From Actinomycetes bacterium (lineage in GTDB: Bacteria > Actinomycetota > Acidimicrobiia > Acidimicrobiales > Palsa-688): a DNA stretch of 17,073 nt. Below are positions 1 through 8,415 of the stretch, piece after piece (position 1 is the first letter of the stretch; every line of letters begins with the position of its first letter). The translations under genes were made by a program, and so were the position numbers. The notes under the pieces are model-generated. The model ran no database searches. It was not told the DNA's origin and saw only the letters and a program-made list of their open reading frames with translations. The stretch spans positions 1 through 17,073 of the forward strand of contig JAKBBA010000069.1 in NCBI GenBank assembly GCA_021808665.1. Direction: 5' to 3'.

Positions 1-783
1 CCCGAGGAAGCCCTGGCGTGGGATCCGCCGGTCGAAGCTCTCGGCGCGCAGAGCCCCGCATGGGAGCCCGGCAGCCGCCACGGATATCACGCTGTCACCT
101 TCGGATGGCTGGTGGGCGAGGTGATCCGCCGTGTGAGCGGTCGAAGCCCCGGCCGTTTCCTCGCCGAGGAGGTGTCGGGCCCTCTCGGCCTGGACCTGTG
201 GGTCGGCCTACCCGAAGCCGAGGAGTCCCGGGTGTCGAAGCTGATCCCGGCGCCTGTGGTCGCCCCGGACCCGTCGTATCTGGCTTCGATCCCGCCAGCT
301 CAGGCCGAGCGCTTCCGGGCCATGACGTCGCCGTCGTCGCTGACGGTGAGAGCTCTGAACCCGACGACGCCGCCCTTCTCGTTCAACTCCAGGGCTGTGC
401 ACGCCGGCGAGCTGCCCGCAGCTAACGGGATAGCCACAGCCCGTTCCCTCGCCAAGATGTACGCAGCTACCATCGGCGAGGTCGACGGGTGCCGACTCCT
501 CAGCGACTCCACGGTCGCCCAAGCGACCGCCGTGTGCTCCGAAGGGCCCGACGACGTGCTCATCGTCGACACCCGATTCGGATCAGGTTTCATGCTGCCC
601 ACAGCGGCGTCGCCGCTACTTGGGAGCTCCAGTTTCGGCCACTCCGGCGCCGGCGGCTCCCTGGCGTTCGCCGACCGCGAAGCCGGCGTCGGGTTCGCCT
701 ACGTGATGAACCAGATGCAACAGAACCTAGCCGGGGATCCCCGCCCGGCGGCGCTGGTAGAAGCTGTCCGCGCCTGCCTTTAG
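1..783 (+). CDS. Serine hydrolase, beta-lactamase class C/EstB-like family (5' partial)
   Basis: The frame is open from base 1 and ends at TAG 781-783, giving the last 260 residues; the start and the N-terminal SxxK nucleophile motif lie upstream of the window. Near residue 29 the segment GYHAVTFGWLVGE matches the conserved tyrosine region (second catalytic motif) of the class C beta-lactamase/penicillin-binding-protein-like esterases. Near residue 211 GHSGAGG matches the HxG/KTG-type third motif. Family members hydrolyse ester or amide bonds, and most in this clade are esterases or of unknown substrate rather than antibiotic-resistance enzymes. The stop overlaps by 4 bp the end of the convergent methyltransferase gene. 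The family call is firm; the substrate is unknown. Confidence 0.88.
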   Translation, partial: PEEALAWDPPVEALGAQSPAWEPGSRHGYHAVTFGWLVGEVIRRVSGRSPGRFLAEEVSGPLGLDLWVGLPEAEESRVSKLIPAPVVAPDPSYLASIPPAQAERFRAMTSPSSLTVRALNPTTPPFSFNSRAVHAGELPAANGIATARSLAKMYAATIGEVDGCRLLSDSTVAQATAVCSEGPDDVLIVDTRFGSGFMLPTAASPLLGSSSFGHSGAGGSLAFADREAGVGFAYVMNQMQQNLAGDPRPAALVEAVRACL

Positions 784-1478
784 CGACCCACGTATACGAC
801 GGTGAGACCGTCGTATCCTTTGGAGCCGACGGTCTGTATCGTCGTAGCGGAAACCCCGGAGATGCCGGCGAGCAGGTCGTGGAAATCGCGCATCCCGACG
901 ACGTTGGCGTCAGATCCGGAGTCGTCCACCAGGCGCCCGTGGCGCACCGAATTGTCGACGATTATCAGGCCTCCAGGTCTCGTCAGACCCAGGACCTTCT
1001 CGAAGTAGGCGGAGGTGCTCGGCTTGTCGGCGTCGATGAAAACAAGGTCGAAGCGCTCGCCGCTCGCCGCAACTTCGGCGCTGACGTCGGGCAGCGACTC
1101 GATGGCCGGCCCTACTCGGATCTCCACTTGGTCTGCCAAGCCAGCCCGGGCTACATTCGCCGAGGCCACCTGGCCGTGTTTGGGGTCCACCTCCAAGCTG
1201 ACAAGCCTTCCGTCTCGTGGCAGGGTCCGTGCGAGCCAGATCGTCGAATAACCCCCTAGAGTCCCGATCTCTAGGATCCGCTTTGCGCTGACCGCCATGG
1301 CCAGGATCGCCAGCAGCTTGCCCTGCGGCGCCGACACGGCGATCTGGGGCAAGCCGGCACGGTCCGACTCCTCCAGAGCCGACTCCAAAGCGGCGTCCGA
1401 ACCGATGAGCTTGGCTTGGATGTAGGCGTCCACCTGGGACCAAAGCTGCTCGCCTTCCACAAAATCGGATGGGGTCAT
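780..1478 (-). CDS. SAM-dependent O-methyltransferase, family 3 (catechol OMT-like)
   Basis: The 232-residue protein has the usual length of class I family 3 O-methyltransferases. SAM-binding motif I is EIGTLGGYS (residues 70-78), with the acidic residue of motif II in SLEVDPK (94-100). The metal- and catalysis-linked stretch FIDADKPS (148-155) and the later VDNSVRHG (174-181) give the Asp/Asp-Asn set that binds a divalent cation and a catechol-like hydroxyl. A conserved C-terminal GYDGLTVVY is present. The ATG at 1478 fits the N-terminal helix of the family. The likely reaction is methyl transfer to a vicinal-diol aromatic substrate in the cytosol; the substrate cannot be told. It lies 223 bp downstream of the deacetylase on the same strand, with hairpins between, so co-transcription is uncertain. 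Confidence 0.9.
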   Translation of the reverse strand: MTPSDFVEGEQLWSQVDAYIQAKLIGSDAALESALEESDRAGLPQIAVSAPQGKLLAILAMAVSAKRILEIGTLGGYSTIWLARTLPRDGRLVSLEVDPKHGQVASANVARAGLADQVEIRVGPAIESLPDVSAEVAASGERFDLVFIDADKPSTSAYFEKVLGLTRPGGLIIVDNSVRHGRLVDDSGSDANVVGMRDFHDLLAGISGVSATTIQTVGSKGYDGLTVVYVGR

Positions 1479-1559
1479 GCCGACACCTTAGAGCCCGGCG
1501 TGCTGGGAACAGCTAAGGTACATCCACCTTCACGACGGTGCCGCCTTGTAAAGTTTTCC

Positions 1560-1595
1560 TTTGTGCCCTGGTTTGTGCCCTGGTTTGTGCCCTGC
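1560..1595. repeat. Three tandem 12-bp repeats
   Basis: The unit TTTGTGCCCTGG occurs three times head to tail at 1560-1571, 1572-1583 and 1584-1595; the last copy ends in C instead of G. It lies about 80 bp upstream of the O-methyltransferase start, between the two minus-strand genes. It could be a regulator-binding array or simple slippage; the sequence does not decide. Confidence 0.85.
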
Positions 1596-1653
1596 TCGTA
1601 GTGCCTCTGATCTGACGACGACCATGACCGAAAGTTCGCTCCTATCTCGAGCT

Positions 1654-1701
1654 GAGCGCGCCCTTTGCGGGCAGCGCACCCTTTGCGGGCGCAGCGCGCT
1701 C
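1654..1701 (-). terminator. Nested hairpins after the deacetylase gene, possible terminator
   Basis: Arms GAGCGCGC (1654-1661) and GCGCGCTC (1694-1701) are perfect inverted repeats that end next to the deacetylase stop. Between them a 10-12 bp unit with CCCTTTGCGGG occurs twice in direct orientation; on the minus strand each reads GCCCGCAAAGGG, itself a small hairpin. There is no T-run. Position and structure suit a terminator for the minus-strand deacetylase gene, but an intergenic repeat element is equally possible. Confidence 0.4.
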
Positions 1702-2676
1702 CTACGCCGGCCCGTGCTGCGGGGTCTGCGAGCGCAGCGACGCAAAGATGTCGTCGCTGCGCCGGTCCGCTCGGGCTCCTGCGCGCGAAACGCTTTTCGC
1801 TCCGCCCTGCCTTCGAGTCGCGACTCCGACTTCGACGAACCATTCGCGAGCGAACACAATTCGGAACACAAGCCGTGGCAGCCTCGCGAAGACGGCGAGC
1901 GTCCGAACCGAAGCGTCGCCAGTAGCCTGGGATGCATGGGCAGCCATTGCATTCCGTTTGGCACGGGTGTAGCGGCCCACTCGAACCTGGTGGGTGATGA
2001 GGTCGGGGTCCGCGAACGCCGTGTCAAATCTGCGTGGATCCCATTCCGCCTCGTCGACTTGGAGAGCCCGGGTGACGCCCGAAGCGCGCAGCGCGCCGAG
2101 GGCTCTGCGCAGAGCCCGGCGGTCGACAGTGGCCTCCAAGACGACCGGTGTTCCCGCCAGTTCGGCGGCGGCGACCCCGACACGGCGTACGGCGACGTGG
2201 TCAGGGTGTCCGTAGCCTCCAGCCGGATCGTAGACGGTGAGCACGTCGGCGTTCAGTTCCCTGAGGATCTCGGCGAGCCTTCCGGCCGCCGCTTGTGTGG
2301 GAACGTCACAGAACCTGGTCCCATCGAGATTCGCGCCGCTGGCGGGTCGCTCGAGGGGAGCGCCGCCGATCTTTTCCCGGGGCGCCTCGTAGCCCGAGTC
2401 GGCATACCCGAGGAACCTGACGTCGCCGCAGCCGAGAGCAGCGGCCGCCGAGCGGAGCTCCTCCCGTCGCCGCTCTCCGAGGTCCCCCTGGCCGGCGATC
2501 CCCGAAGACACCAAGCCCATAGCTCCGTCGGTGGCGCACACGACCACCACCCGGTGGCCTTCGGCGCTGGCGCGTGCGATCGTGCCCCCAGTAAGCAACG
2601 CTTCGTCGTCGGGATGGGCATGGAAACAGACGAGAGTATACAACGAGACTTGTGGGTTCGTCTCCCTGCGGGTCAC
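1702..2676 (-). CDS. PIG-L (LmbE-type) N-acetylglucosaminyl deacetylase family protein
   Basis: This is a zinc-dependent deacetylase-family protein that probably removes an acetyl group from an N-acetyl-sugar conjugate. With the GTG start at 2676 it has 324 residues. The zinc/catalytic motif HAHPDDE is at 19-25 and the second motif GYGHPDH at 154-160 (His157, Asp159, His160), as in MshB, Mca and LmbE relatives. GTG 2676 is chosen because AGGA (2684-2687 on the minus strand) stands 7 bp upstream and because longer in-frame starts overlap the divergent glycosyltransferase gene. The last 45 or so residues are Arg/Ser-rich, unlike the family, and overlap repeat-like DNA, so the native stop may have been lost or the tail is non-conserved. 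A mycothiol role (MshB) is possible but not supported by motif-level evidence here. Confidence 0.85.
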   Translation of the reverse strand: MTRRETNPQVSLYTLVCFHAHPDDEALLTGGTIARASAEGHRVVVVCATDGAMGLVSSGIAGQGDLGERRREELRSAAAALGCGDVRFLGYADSGYEAPREKIGGAPLERPASGANLDGTRFCDVPTQAAAGRLAEILRELNADVLTVYDPAGGYGHPDHVAVRRVGVAAAELAGTPVVLEATVDRRALRRALGALRASGVTRALQVDEAEWDPRRFDTAFADPDLITHQVRVGRYTRAKRNAMAAHASQATGDASVRTLAVFARLPRLVFRIVFAREWFVEVGVATRRQGGAKSVSRAGARADRRSDDIFASLRSQTPQHGPA

Positions 2677-2738
2677 CTCTCCATCCTGGCAGCGGCAGCG
2701 ACCGCCTGTTCGAGCTTTGTGCGCTCTGTAAGGCTGGT

Positions 2739-4148
2739 GTGTCAGTGAGGATTGCCCATGTAACGGACTGCTACCTTCCCCGACTGGGGGGCATCGAACT
2801 GCAAGTTCATGACCTGGCTTCACGCCAAGCCGCCCACCACGACGTGACGATCTTCACGATAACGCAGGGCGCTGCTCGCTTTGGAGGGACCCGAACTTCG
2901 TTCGACACGCACCACGAAGTCGCGAAGATCGTCGCCGTAGGCGACAGGGGAATGTCGCACCAAGGTGGCGGCCTAGATCGGATGGCTGGTCGTACCGGAA
3001 GGATTCGCGGCGCCGCTTTCTCTGGAGCCGCACGCTTGGGAGGCGCCCGACGCGTGGCCACCAACTCCAAGACCACGACGGCCGGCGTCACAGTTGACGT
3101 GAAAGCACAGGAGAAGATCAGGTATCTCAGGGCCAGGTTCGGCCCTTCGTGGGTCGGAGCGCACGACTTCGACGTCGTGCATGTCCACGCCTCGAGCTTC
3201 TCACCCCTTTCGTTCCTGGTCGCGCGGAACGCAGCCCTCAAGGGGGTTCCCACAGTCGCGACAGTTCACTCCATGTGGGCAAAAGCGTCACCGCTATTCG
3301 ATGCCGCCGACCTTCTGTGCGGCTGGGGTGACTGGCCTGTAGCGTGGTCGGCGGTGAGCAGCGCTGCGGCCGAGCCGCTGCGGAGCATCGTGGGAAGGCG
3401 GGGGGATGTGACTGTGCTAGCCAATGGCGTGGATCCCTCCCAGTGGGACATCGACCCCCAGCCGCCGGCGCCTAATCAGCTGAGGATCGTGTCGGTGTCG
3501 CGTCTCGCTTCCCGTAAGCGGGTGGTGCAACTCGTGCATCTCCTCCGAAAGGCTCGCCAGAAGGTCCCTTCCTCGATAGAAATGCACGTGGAGATTCTCG
3601 GAGACGGGCCTCAGATGGGCGAGATCCGTTCATATCTGGAGGTCAACTCGATGACCGGGTGGGTCCACCTTCGCGGCCGGGTCACTCGGGCTGAGATACG
3701 AGACACTTTCGCAAGGTCCGACCTCTTCGTAGCACCTGCGTCGTTGGAGTCCTTCGGTATCGCAGCCTTGGAAGCTCGAACCGCTGGGCTGCCGATCGTC
3801 GCCAGAACCCGTACAGGGGTGGCCGATTTCGTGATTCACGGTGTCGAAGGTTGGCTAGTCGGCTCCGACGCTGCGATGGCCGAGACAATAGCGTCGCTGG
3901 CCAGGTCACCCGAGCTGGTCGCCCGGGTAGCGGTGCACAACCGCCTATACCCCCCACGAGTTGACTGGCAATCCGTGGAGTACTCCTGCGAGGCCTTGTA
4001 CCGCAGGGCCGCCCGGATCCACGGCAGGCAGATCGAGTCGGTATTCCCCCGCGCCCCGGTCACCTTTTCGCCTGGCCCCGAGGCGCCCGCCCTGCGCCTG
4101 GCGGTTCCCGGTAGGGCGGCGTTACACCAAGAGGTGAGCCCGACATGA
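2739..4148 (+). CDS. Glycosyltransferase family 4 (GT-B fold)
   Basis: The 469-residue protein carries the GT4 pattern. The N-terminal acceptor domain starts with a YLPRLGGIELQV loop (about residue 15) and has a FDVVHVH strand. The C-terminal nucleotide-sugar domain has RLASRKR (from 255), LGDGP (287-291) and the E-x7-E motif ESFGIAALE (337-345) that contacts the donor sugar. An unusual Gly/Arg/Ala-rich insertion of about 50 residues (codons around 2950-3120) sits in the N-terminal domain. GTG 2739 is chosen for the AAGG 5 bp upstream and the fit of SVRIAHVTDCYLP to the first strand; an ATG 29 codons earlier would run into the divergent gene. The gene overlaps the next gene by 4 bp (ATGA), which suggests translational coupling. 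Retaining transfer of a hexose to a lipid or glycan is family knowledge; donor and acceptor are unknown. Confidence 0.9.
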   Translation: MSVRIAHVTDCYLPRLGGIELQVHDLASRQAAHHDVTIFTITQGAARFGGTRTSFDTHHEVAKIVAVGDRGMSHQGGGLDRMAGRTGRIRGAAFSGAARLGGARRVATNSKTTTAGVTVDVKAQEKIRYLRARFGPSWVGAHDFDVVHVHASSFSPLSFLVARNAALKGVPTVATVHSMWAKASPLFDAADLLCGWGDWPVAWSAVSSAAAEPLRSIVGRRGDVTVLANGVDPSQWDIDPQPPAPNQLRIVSVSRLASRKRVVQLVHLLRKARQKVPSSIEMHVEILGDGPQMGEIRSYLEVNSMTGWVHLRGRVTRAEIRDTFARSDLFVAPASLESFGIAALEARTAGLPIVARTRTGVADFVIHGVEGWLVGSDAAMAETIASLARSPELVARVAVHNRLYPPRVDWQSVEYSCEALYRRAARIHGRQIESVFPRAPVTFSPGPEAPALRLAVPGRAALHQEVSPT

Positions 4149-5029
4149 GCCAGCTTTCGATCGTCTTGGTAGCCCTAGCCTCGGCGCTTGCGGCGGCGGT
4201 GTCGAGCATCCTTCAGCATCACAGCGCCCGGCGCGCTCCCGACGGTCGAGCCCACCGACTCCTGCGACATCTACTCACCCGACCGGCGTGGCTCATTGGA
4301 GGAGTGGCTGCAGTCGCTGGTCTGGCCCTGCACGTACTCGCTCTCGACGGTGGGCAACTAGCCGTAGTGCAGCCTCTGCTCATATCGGGAGTGCTGTTCG
4401 CGCTGCCGGTCAGTGCCGTGTTGGAGAAAAGGCGTCCGTCCGTTAGAGAATGGCTCCTTGCTCTCGTCTTAGTAGCTGGGCTGGCGATGTTCCTCCTAGC
4501 CGCCAAACCCACTGCAGGTCAGGTGCCCATCGACTCGGATCGCCTCGCGTGGTCTACGGTTGGCGGCAGCGTGGTGGTGGCTGTACTGACTGCCTTGGGT
4601 ACCCGCAAGGGCCGTCTAGCGTCACGCGCCGCTCCGGCTGTGCTCGGAATGGCAGCCGGTGTCGGCTACGGCCTGGTGGCGGGCCTACTTAAAGAGCTGA
4701 CGATTCTGGTGCATACCGGCGTTGGCAGCCTTTTCGTCACGTGGCCTCTATACGGTCTGGCGGCTCTCGGAGTAGCGTCCGTGCTTCTCACCCAGATGGC
4801 CTACCGTGCCGGCCCGCTGTGTAGGTCCATGCCGGCTCTGACAGTCGCCGACCCTGCAGCCTCGGTGGTCATCGGCATGGTGGCCTTCCAGGAGCGCCTA
4901 GACGCAACAGCCCTTGCTGTGCTGGTACAGGTAGTTGGCTTCATTGCCATGGCGGCAGCGGCCACCCAACTCGCTCGTCGAGAAGCCAGCGACGCAGTCC
5001 ACCCGGTGGTCGTCCAGCCACCCCTGTGA
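4145..5029 (+). CDS. DMT-superfamily (EamA-like) integral membrane permease
   Basis: The 294-residue, strongly hydrophobic protein has about nine to ten predicted membrane helices, for example near residues 3-20, 50-68, 73-92, 103-121, 138-156, 165-183, 197-216 and 235-270, separated by short Arg/Lys-rich loops. This matches the drug/metabolite transporter superfamily; some DMT-type proteins with this N-terminus (SSILQHHSA) are annotated only as DMT permeases. Its ATG overlaps the stop of the glycosyltransferase, so the two are probably one operon and may act together, for example in export of, or precursor supply for, a glycosylated product. That link is inference. No substrate-specific motif is visible. 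Confidence 0.85.
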   Translation: MSQLSIVLVALASALAAAVSSILQHHSARRAPDGRAHRLLRHLLTRPAWLIGGVAAVAGLALHVLALDGGQLAVVQPLLISGVLFALPVSAVLEKRRPSVREWLLALVLVAGLAMFLLAAKPTAGQVPIDSDRLAWSTVGGSVVVAVLTALGTRKGRLASRAAPAVLGMAAGVGYGLVAGLLKELTILVHTGVGSLFVTWPLYGLAALGVASVLLTQMAYRAGPLCRSMPALTVADPAASVVIGMVAFQERLDATALAVLVQVVGFIAMAAAATQLARREASDAVHPVVVQPPL

Positions 5030-5279
5030 CCAGGCTTGGCCGCGCGACCGGCCGGCTTACTGGGGGGCTGTCGCCCGCGGCCGCCAGTTTGCGCTAGCAT
5101 GGCCCTTGGCCCTAGGGCCGGTCGTAACGCGCCCATGACTGTCAGCCGGCAGAGGCCTCGGGTCTCTTAAGGTGGCCAGGACGGGGTTGCCGCGAGCCGC
5201 CGAGGGCCCATCCCGGTCTTGACCTGGGAACCCCTGTCCAGAAACACATCACCCCACAAGCAGTCGACGAGAGGTTCTG
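5030..5279 (+). promoter_or_regulatory. Leader/promoter region of the str operon
   Basis: This 250-bp gap holds no gene. It contains a perfect 12-bp palindrome GGCCCTAGGGCC (5108-5119) just after a TAGCAT box (5095-5100), and a TTGACC box at 5219-5224 that is the best -35-like hexamer, though no convincing -10 follows at 16-18 bp. GAGAGG (5269-5274) is the ribosome-binding site for rpsL. A promoter for rpsL-rpsG-fusA-tuf must lie here, since the permease upstream is a different functional group; the exact hexamers are uncertain. Confidence 0.4.
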
Positions 5280-5648
5280 TTGCCGACAATCGCGCAGTTG
5301 GTCCGAAAGGGCCGTGAACAAAAGACGGCCAAGACCAAGACCCCAGCTCTTCGCGGGGCTCCGCAGCGCCGGGGGGTGTGCACCCGCGTCTACACGACCA
5401 CCCCCAAGAAGCCGAACTCCGCTCTTCGCAAGGTGGCTCGAGTCAGGCTGACCAGCGGTGTCGAGGTGACGGCCTATATCCCCGGCGAAGGTCACAACCT
5501 GCAGGAGCACTCGATCGTGCTCGTCCGGGGTGGGCGTGTGAAAGACCTGCCCGGGGTGCGTTACAAGATCATTCGCGGAACCCTGGACACCTCGGGTGTG
5601 CGTGACCGCAAGCAGGCCCGTAGCCGCTACGGTGCCAAGAAGGCCTAG
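5280..5648 (+). CDS. rpsL: 30S ribosomal protein S12
   Basis: The 122-residue protein is normal length for S12 and sits in the decoding centre of the small subunit. The signature [18 protein letters not shown] is present, as are [10 protein letters not shown] and [12 protein letters not shown]. Lys43 (E. coli Lys42) and the Lys in GRVKDLPG (E. coli Lys87) are wild type, so no classical streptomycin-resistance change is seen. The start is TTG at 5280, supported by GAGAGG 5 bp upstream and by the universal N-terminus [11 protein letters not shown]. It is the first gene of the str operon, 29 bp ahead of rpsG. Confidence 0.98.
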   Translation: MPTIAQLVRKGREQKTAKTKTPALRGAPQRRGVCTRVYTTTPKKPNSALRKVARVRLTSGVEVTAYIPGEGHNLQEHSIVLVRGGRVKDLPGVRYKIIRGTLDTSGVRDRKQARSRYGAKKA

Positions 5649-5677
5649 ACGGCGCCAAGGAACGAAGGACTAAGAAA

Positions 5678-6148
5678 ATGCCCCGTAAAGGACCGCCGCC
5701 CCGGCGTGATCTCCAGCCAGACCCGATCTACCGCTCGGTGCTCGTGACCCAAGTCGTGAACAAGGTTCTCGAGCGGGGCAAGCGAAGCCTCGCCGAGAGG
5801 ATCGTCTACGAGGCCCTCGACATCGTCAAGGATAAGAGCGACGGTGACGCTGTCGGCGTGCTCAAGCGGGCTGTGGAGAACACCAAGCCCCAGCTTGAGG
5901 TCAAGAGCCGCCGTGTCGGTGGCGCTACCTATCAGGTGCCGGTCGAAGTGAGGCCGAAGCGCGCTTCGACTCTGTCGATCCGCTGGCTGGTCGGCTATTC
6001 ACGCCAGCGCCGCGAGAAGACGATGGCCCAGAAGCTAGCCGCCGAACTGCTCGACGCGTCGAACGGTGTCGGAGCTGCAGTCAAGCGCCGTGAAGATATG
6101 CACAAGATGGCGGAGTCGAACCGTGCCTTCGCCCACTACCGCTGGTAG
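5678..6148 (+). CDS. rpsG: 30S ribosomal protein S7
   Basis: The 156-residue protein has the length and motifs of S7: an N-terminal [10 protein letters not shown], then RKPxxD-like and [19 protein letters not shown] helices, and [39 protein letters not shown] in its usual place. S7 nucleates assembly of the 30S head by binding the 3' major domain of 16S rRNA and lines the E site. ATG 5678 has AAGGA upstream. It is the second gene of the str operon. Confidence 0.98.
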   Translation: MPRKGPPPRRDLQPDPIYRSVLVTQVVNKVLERGKRSLAERIVYEALDIVKDKSDGDAVGVLKRAVENTKPQLEVKSRRVGGATYQVPVEVRPKRASTLSIRWLVGYSRQRREKTMAQKLAAELLDASNGVGAAVKRREDMHKMAESNRAFAHYRW

Positions 6149-6191
6149 CGCCCCGAAGCGCAAGCGAAGAAGTTGAGCAGAGAGAACCCAT

Positions 6192-8294
6192 ATGGCTGAG
6201 TCCAATGCAGTACGCGCCAAGCCGCTAGACAAGGTCCGCAACATCGGGATCATGGCCCACATCGATGCGGGCAAGACAACCACGACCGAACGGATCCTCT
6301 TCTACACAGGTATCAACTACAAGATCGGGGAGGTCCACGAAGGGGCCGCGACGATGGACTGGATGCCCCAGGAGCAAGAACGCGGCATCACGATCACTAG
6401 CGCTGCGACCACTTGTGAGTGGGAAGGCACCCGGATCAACATCATCGACACCCCCGGCCACGTGGACTTCACCGTAGAGGTCGAACGGTCCCTTCGTGTC
6501 CTCGACGGGGCTGTCGCAGTCTTCGACGCGGTGGCCGGCGTAGAACCCCAGACCGAGACCGTCTGGCGCCAAGCCGACAAGTACGGTGTGCCGCGAATGT
6601 GCTTCGTCAACAAGATGGACCGCATCGGCGCCGACTTCTACCGCTGCGTGGACATGATCAAGGACCGCCTAGGGGCGACGGTAGCTGTAGTGCAGCTACC
6701 CATCGGCGCTGAGAGCGAGTTCAAAGGCTGCATAGACCTGCTCGGAATGCGGGCCCTCGTGTGGAATGACGAGGCGGCCAAGGGTGAGAAGTTCGACGTC
6801 GTCGACATCCCCGCCCACCTGCTGAGCGAAGCTGAGACTTACCGCAGCGAGTTGGTAGACACCCTGTCCAACTTCGACGACTCGATCACAGAGAAGTACC
6901 TCGGTGAGGAGGAGATCACCTCCGCCGACTTGGAGAGTGCCCTGCGGGCGGCCACGATCGCCGGTCAGCTGGTGCCCGTGCTGTGCGGGAGCGCGTTCAA
7001 GAACAAAGGCGTGCAACCGATGCTCGACGCCGTCGTTGCGTACCTTCCGAGCCCGCTCGACATCCCCCCCACCCGCGGCACGGATATGAAAGGCATCGAA
7101 GAGCTCGAACGCAAAGCGGACGACTCGGAGCCTTTCGCCGCTCTCGCCTTCAAGATCATGACCGACCCGCACCTCGGGAAGCTGACCTACGCCCGGGTGT
7201 ACTCGGGCAAGTTGACCGCAGGTAGCGGGATCTTGAACTCATCCAAGGATCGCAAGGAGCGCGTCGGGCGGATCCTCCAGATGCACGCCAACCACCGCGA
7301 AGACCGGGAGGCAGCGTTCGCCGGTGACATCGTCGCTCTGGTCGGTCTGAAGCAGACGACGACCGGCGACACTCTCAGCGATCCGGGCTCGCCGATAGTG
7401 TTGGAGTCGCTCGACTTTCCTGAGCCGGTCATCCACGTCGCCGTCGAGCCGAAGACCAAGAACGACCAGGACAAACTCTCCCGGGCTCTGCAGGCGCTCT
7501 CTGAGGAGGACCCGACCTTCCAAGTCCACTCCGACGAGGAGACAGGCCAGACGGTTATCGGCGGAATGGGCGAGTTGCACCTCGAAGTGCTCGTGGATCG
7601 GATGCTCCGCGAGTTCAAGGTCGACGCGAACGTCGGTAAACCGCAGGTCGCCTACCGCGAGACGATCAAGAACGCTGTCAGCAAAGTCGAGACTCGCTAT
7701 GTCCGCCAGACCGGCGGTAGAGGCCAGTACGGCCACGTGGTCCTCGATTTGGAGCCGACCGGACCTGGCGGTGGTTACGAGTTCGTAGACAAGATCACCG
7801 GCGGCATCATCCCCAAGGAGTACATCCCCTCCGTCGACGCCGGCATCCAAGACGCGATGGCATCAGGTGTGCTCGCCGGCTACCCGGTCGTCGACATACG
7901 GGCGAAGCTCGTGTTCGGCTCCTACCACGACGTCGACTCGTCGGAAATGGCCTTCAAGATCGCCGGCTCGATGTGCTTCAAGGAAGCTTGCCGAAAGGCC
8001 AAGCCCGTCCTCTTGGAGCCGATCATGTCGGTGGAGGTGGTCACCCCCGAGGACTACATGGGAGACGTGATCGGCAACCTGTCGTCGAGGCGCGGCAAGG
8101 TCGAAGGTATGGAGCAGCGCGGCAACTCCCAGGTAGTAAGGGCGCAGGTTCCCCTTGCCGAGATGTTCGGCTACGCTACAGACCTGCGTTCCCGAAGCCA
8201 GGGTAGAGCTACCTACAGCATGCAGTTCAACTCGTACCAGGAAGTTCCAGACTCGATCGCCCAGGAGATCGTAAAGCGGATACGGGGAGAATAA
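6192..8294 (+). CDS. fusA: Elongation factor G
   Basis: The 700-residue translational GTPase drives ribosomal translocation. GTP-binding motifs are G1 AHIDAGKT (22-29), G2 within [12 protein letters not shown]3 DTPGH (86-90) and G4 NKMD (140-143). Domains II to V follow in order; domain IV includes [15 protein letters not shown] and domain V ends in [11 protein letters not shown]. The length equals typical bacterial EF-G and there is no sign of a second paralogue type (FusB-like or EF-G2). ATG 6192 has AGAGAGAA upstream. It is the third gene of the str operon, 43 bp after rpsG. Confidence 0.98.
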   Translation: MAESNAVRAKPLDKVRNIGIMAHIDAGKTTTTERILFYTGINYKIGEVHEGAATMDWMPQEQERGITITSAATTCEWEGTRINIIDTPGHVDFTVEVERSLRVLDGAVAVFDAVAGVEPQTETVWRQADKYGVPRMCFVNKMDRIGADFYRCVDMIKDRLGATVAVVQLPIGAESEFKGCIDLLGMRALVWNDEAAKGEKFDVVDIPAHLLSEAETYRSELVDTLSNFDDSITEKYLGEEEITSADLESALRAATIAGQLVPVLCGSAFKNKGVQPMLDAVVAYLPSPLDIPPTRGTDMKGIEELERKADDSEPFAALAFKIMTDPHLGKLTYARVYSGKLTAGSGILNSSKDRKERVGRILQMHANHREDREAAFAGDIVALVGLKQTTTGDTLSDPGSPIVLESLDFPEPVIHVAVEPKTKNDQDKLSRALQALSEEDPTFQVHSDEETGQTVIGGMGELHLEVLVDRMLREFKVDANVGKPQVAYRETIKNAVSKVETRYVRQTGGRGQYGHVVLDLEPTGPGGGYEFVDKITGGIIPKEYIPSVDAGIQDAMASGVLAGYPVVDIRAKLVFGSYHDVDSSEMAFKIAGSMCFKEACRKAKPVLLEPIMSVEVVTPEDYMGDVIGNLSSRRGKVEGMEQRGNSQVVRAQVPLAEMFGYATDLRSRSQGRATYSMQFNSYQEVPDSIAQEIVKRIRGE

Positions 8295-8415
8295 ACCCCC
8301 CTCCGGTCCACCCCAAACCGGGCTGCGGCGGTCCCCCCGCAGAGGTACTAACGTATAACACCGCGTCCACCCCCCGGCCGGGCGGCCGGCACCGCATGAG
8401 GAGCATGCCCAACAT
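8295..8415 (+). promoter_or_regulatory. fusA-tuf intergenic region with possible tuf promoter and hairpin
   Basis: This 121-bp spacer is longer than the other gaps of the operon. A TATAAC box (8354-8359) could be a -10 element, but no TTGAC-like -35 is placed correctly. A hairpin CCGGCC-GGGC-GGCCGG (8374-8389) follows. GAGGAG (8398-8403) is 12 bp from the tuf ATG, a long spacing. An extra internal promoter giving higher EF-Tu expression is a reasonable inference but not shown. Confidence 0.35.

Noticed and set aside
489..1259. A 256-codon plus-strand ORF
   Set aside because: It runs out of frame over the hydrolase and antisense to the O-methyltransferase, both of which have motif support.
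1560..1595. CRISPR array
   Set aside because: The units are 12 bp, directly adjacent and without spacers, and there are no cas genes.
1561..2748. A 395-codon plus-strand ORF
   Set aside because: It lies antisense to the PIG-L deacetylase, whose zinc motifs are clear, and its translation has no recognisable motif; it is a high-GC shadow ORF.
2677..2823. Longer N-terminus for the deacetylase (ATG at 2823)
   Set aside because: The extra 49 residues have no family match and would overlap the first 85 bp of the divergent glycosyltransferase gene; GTG 2676 has a properly spaced AGGA.
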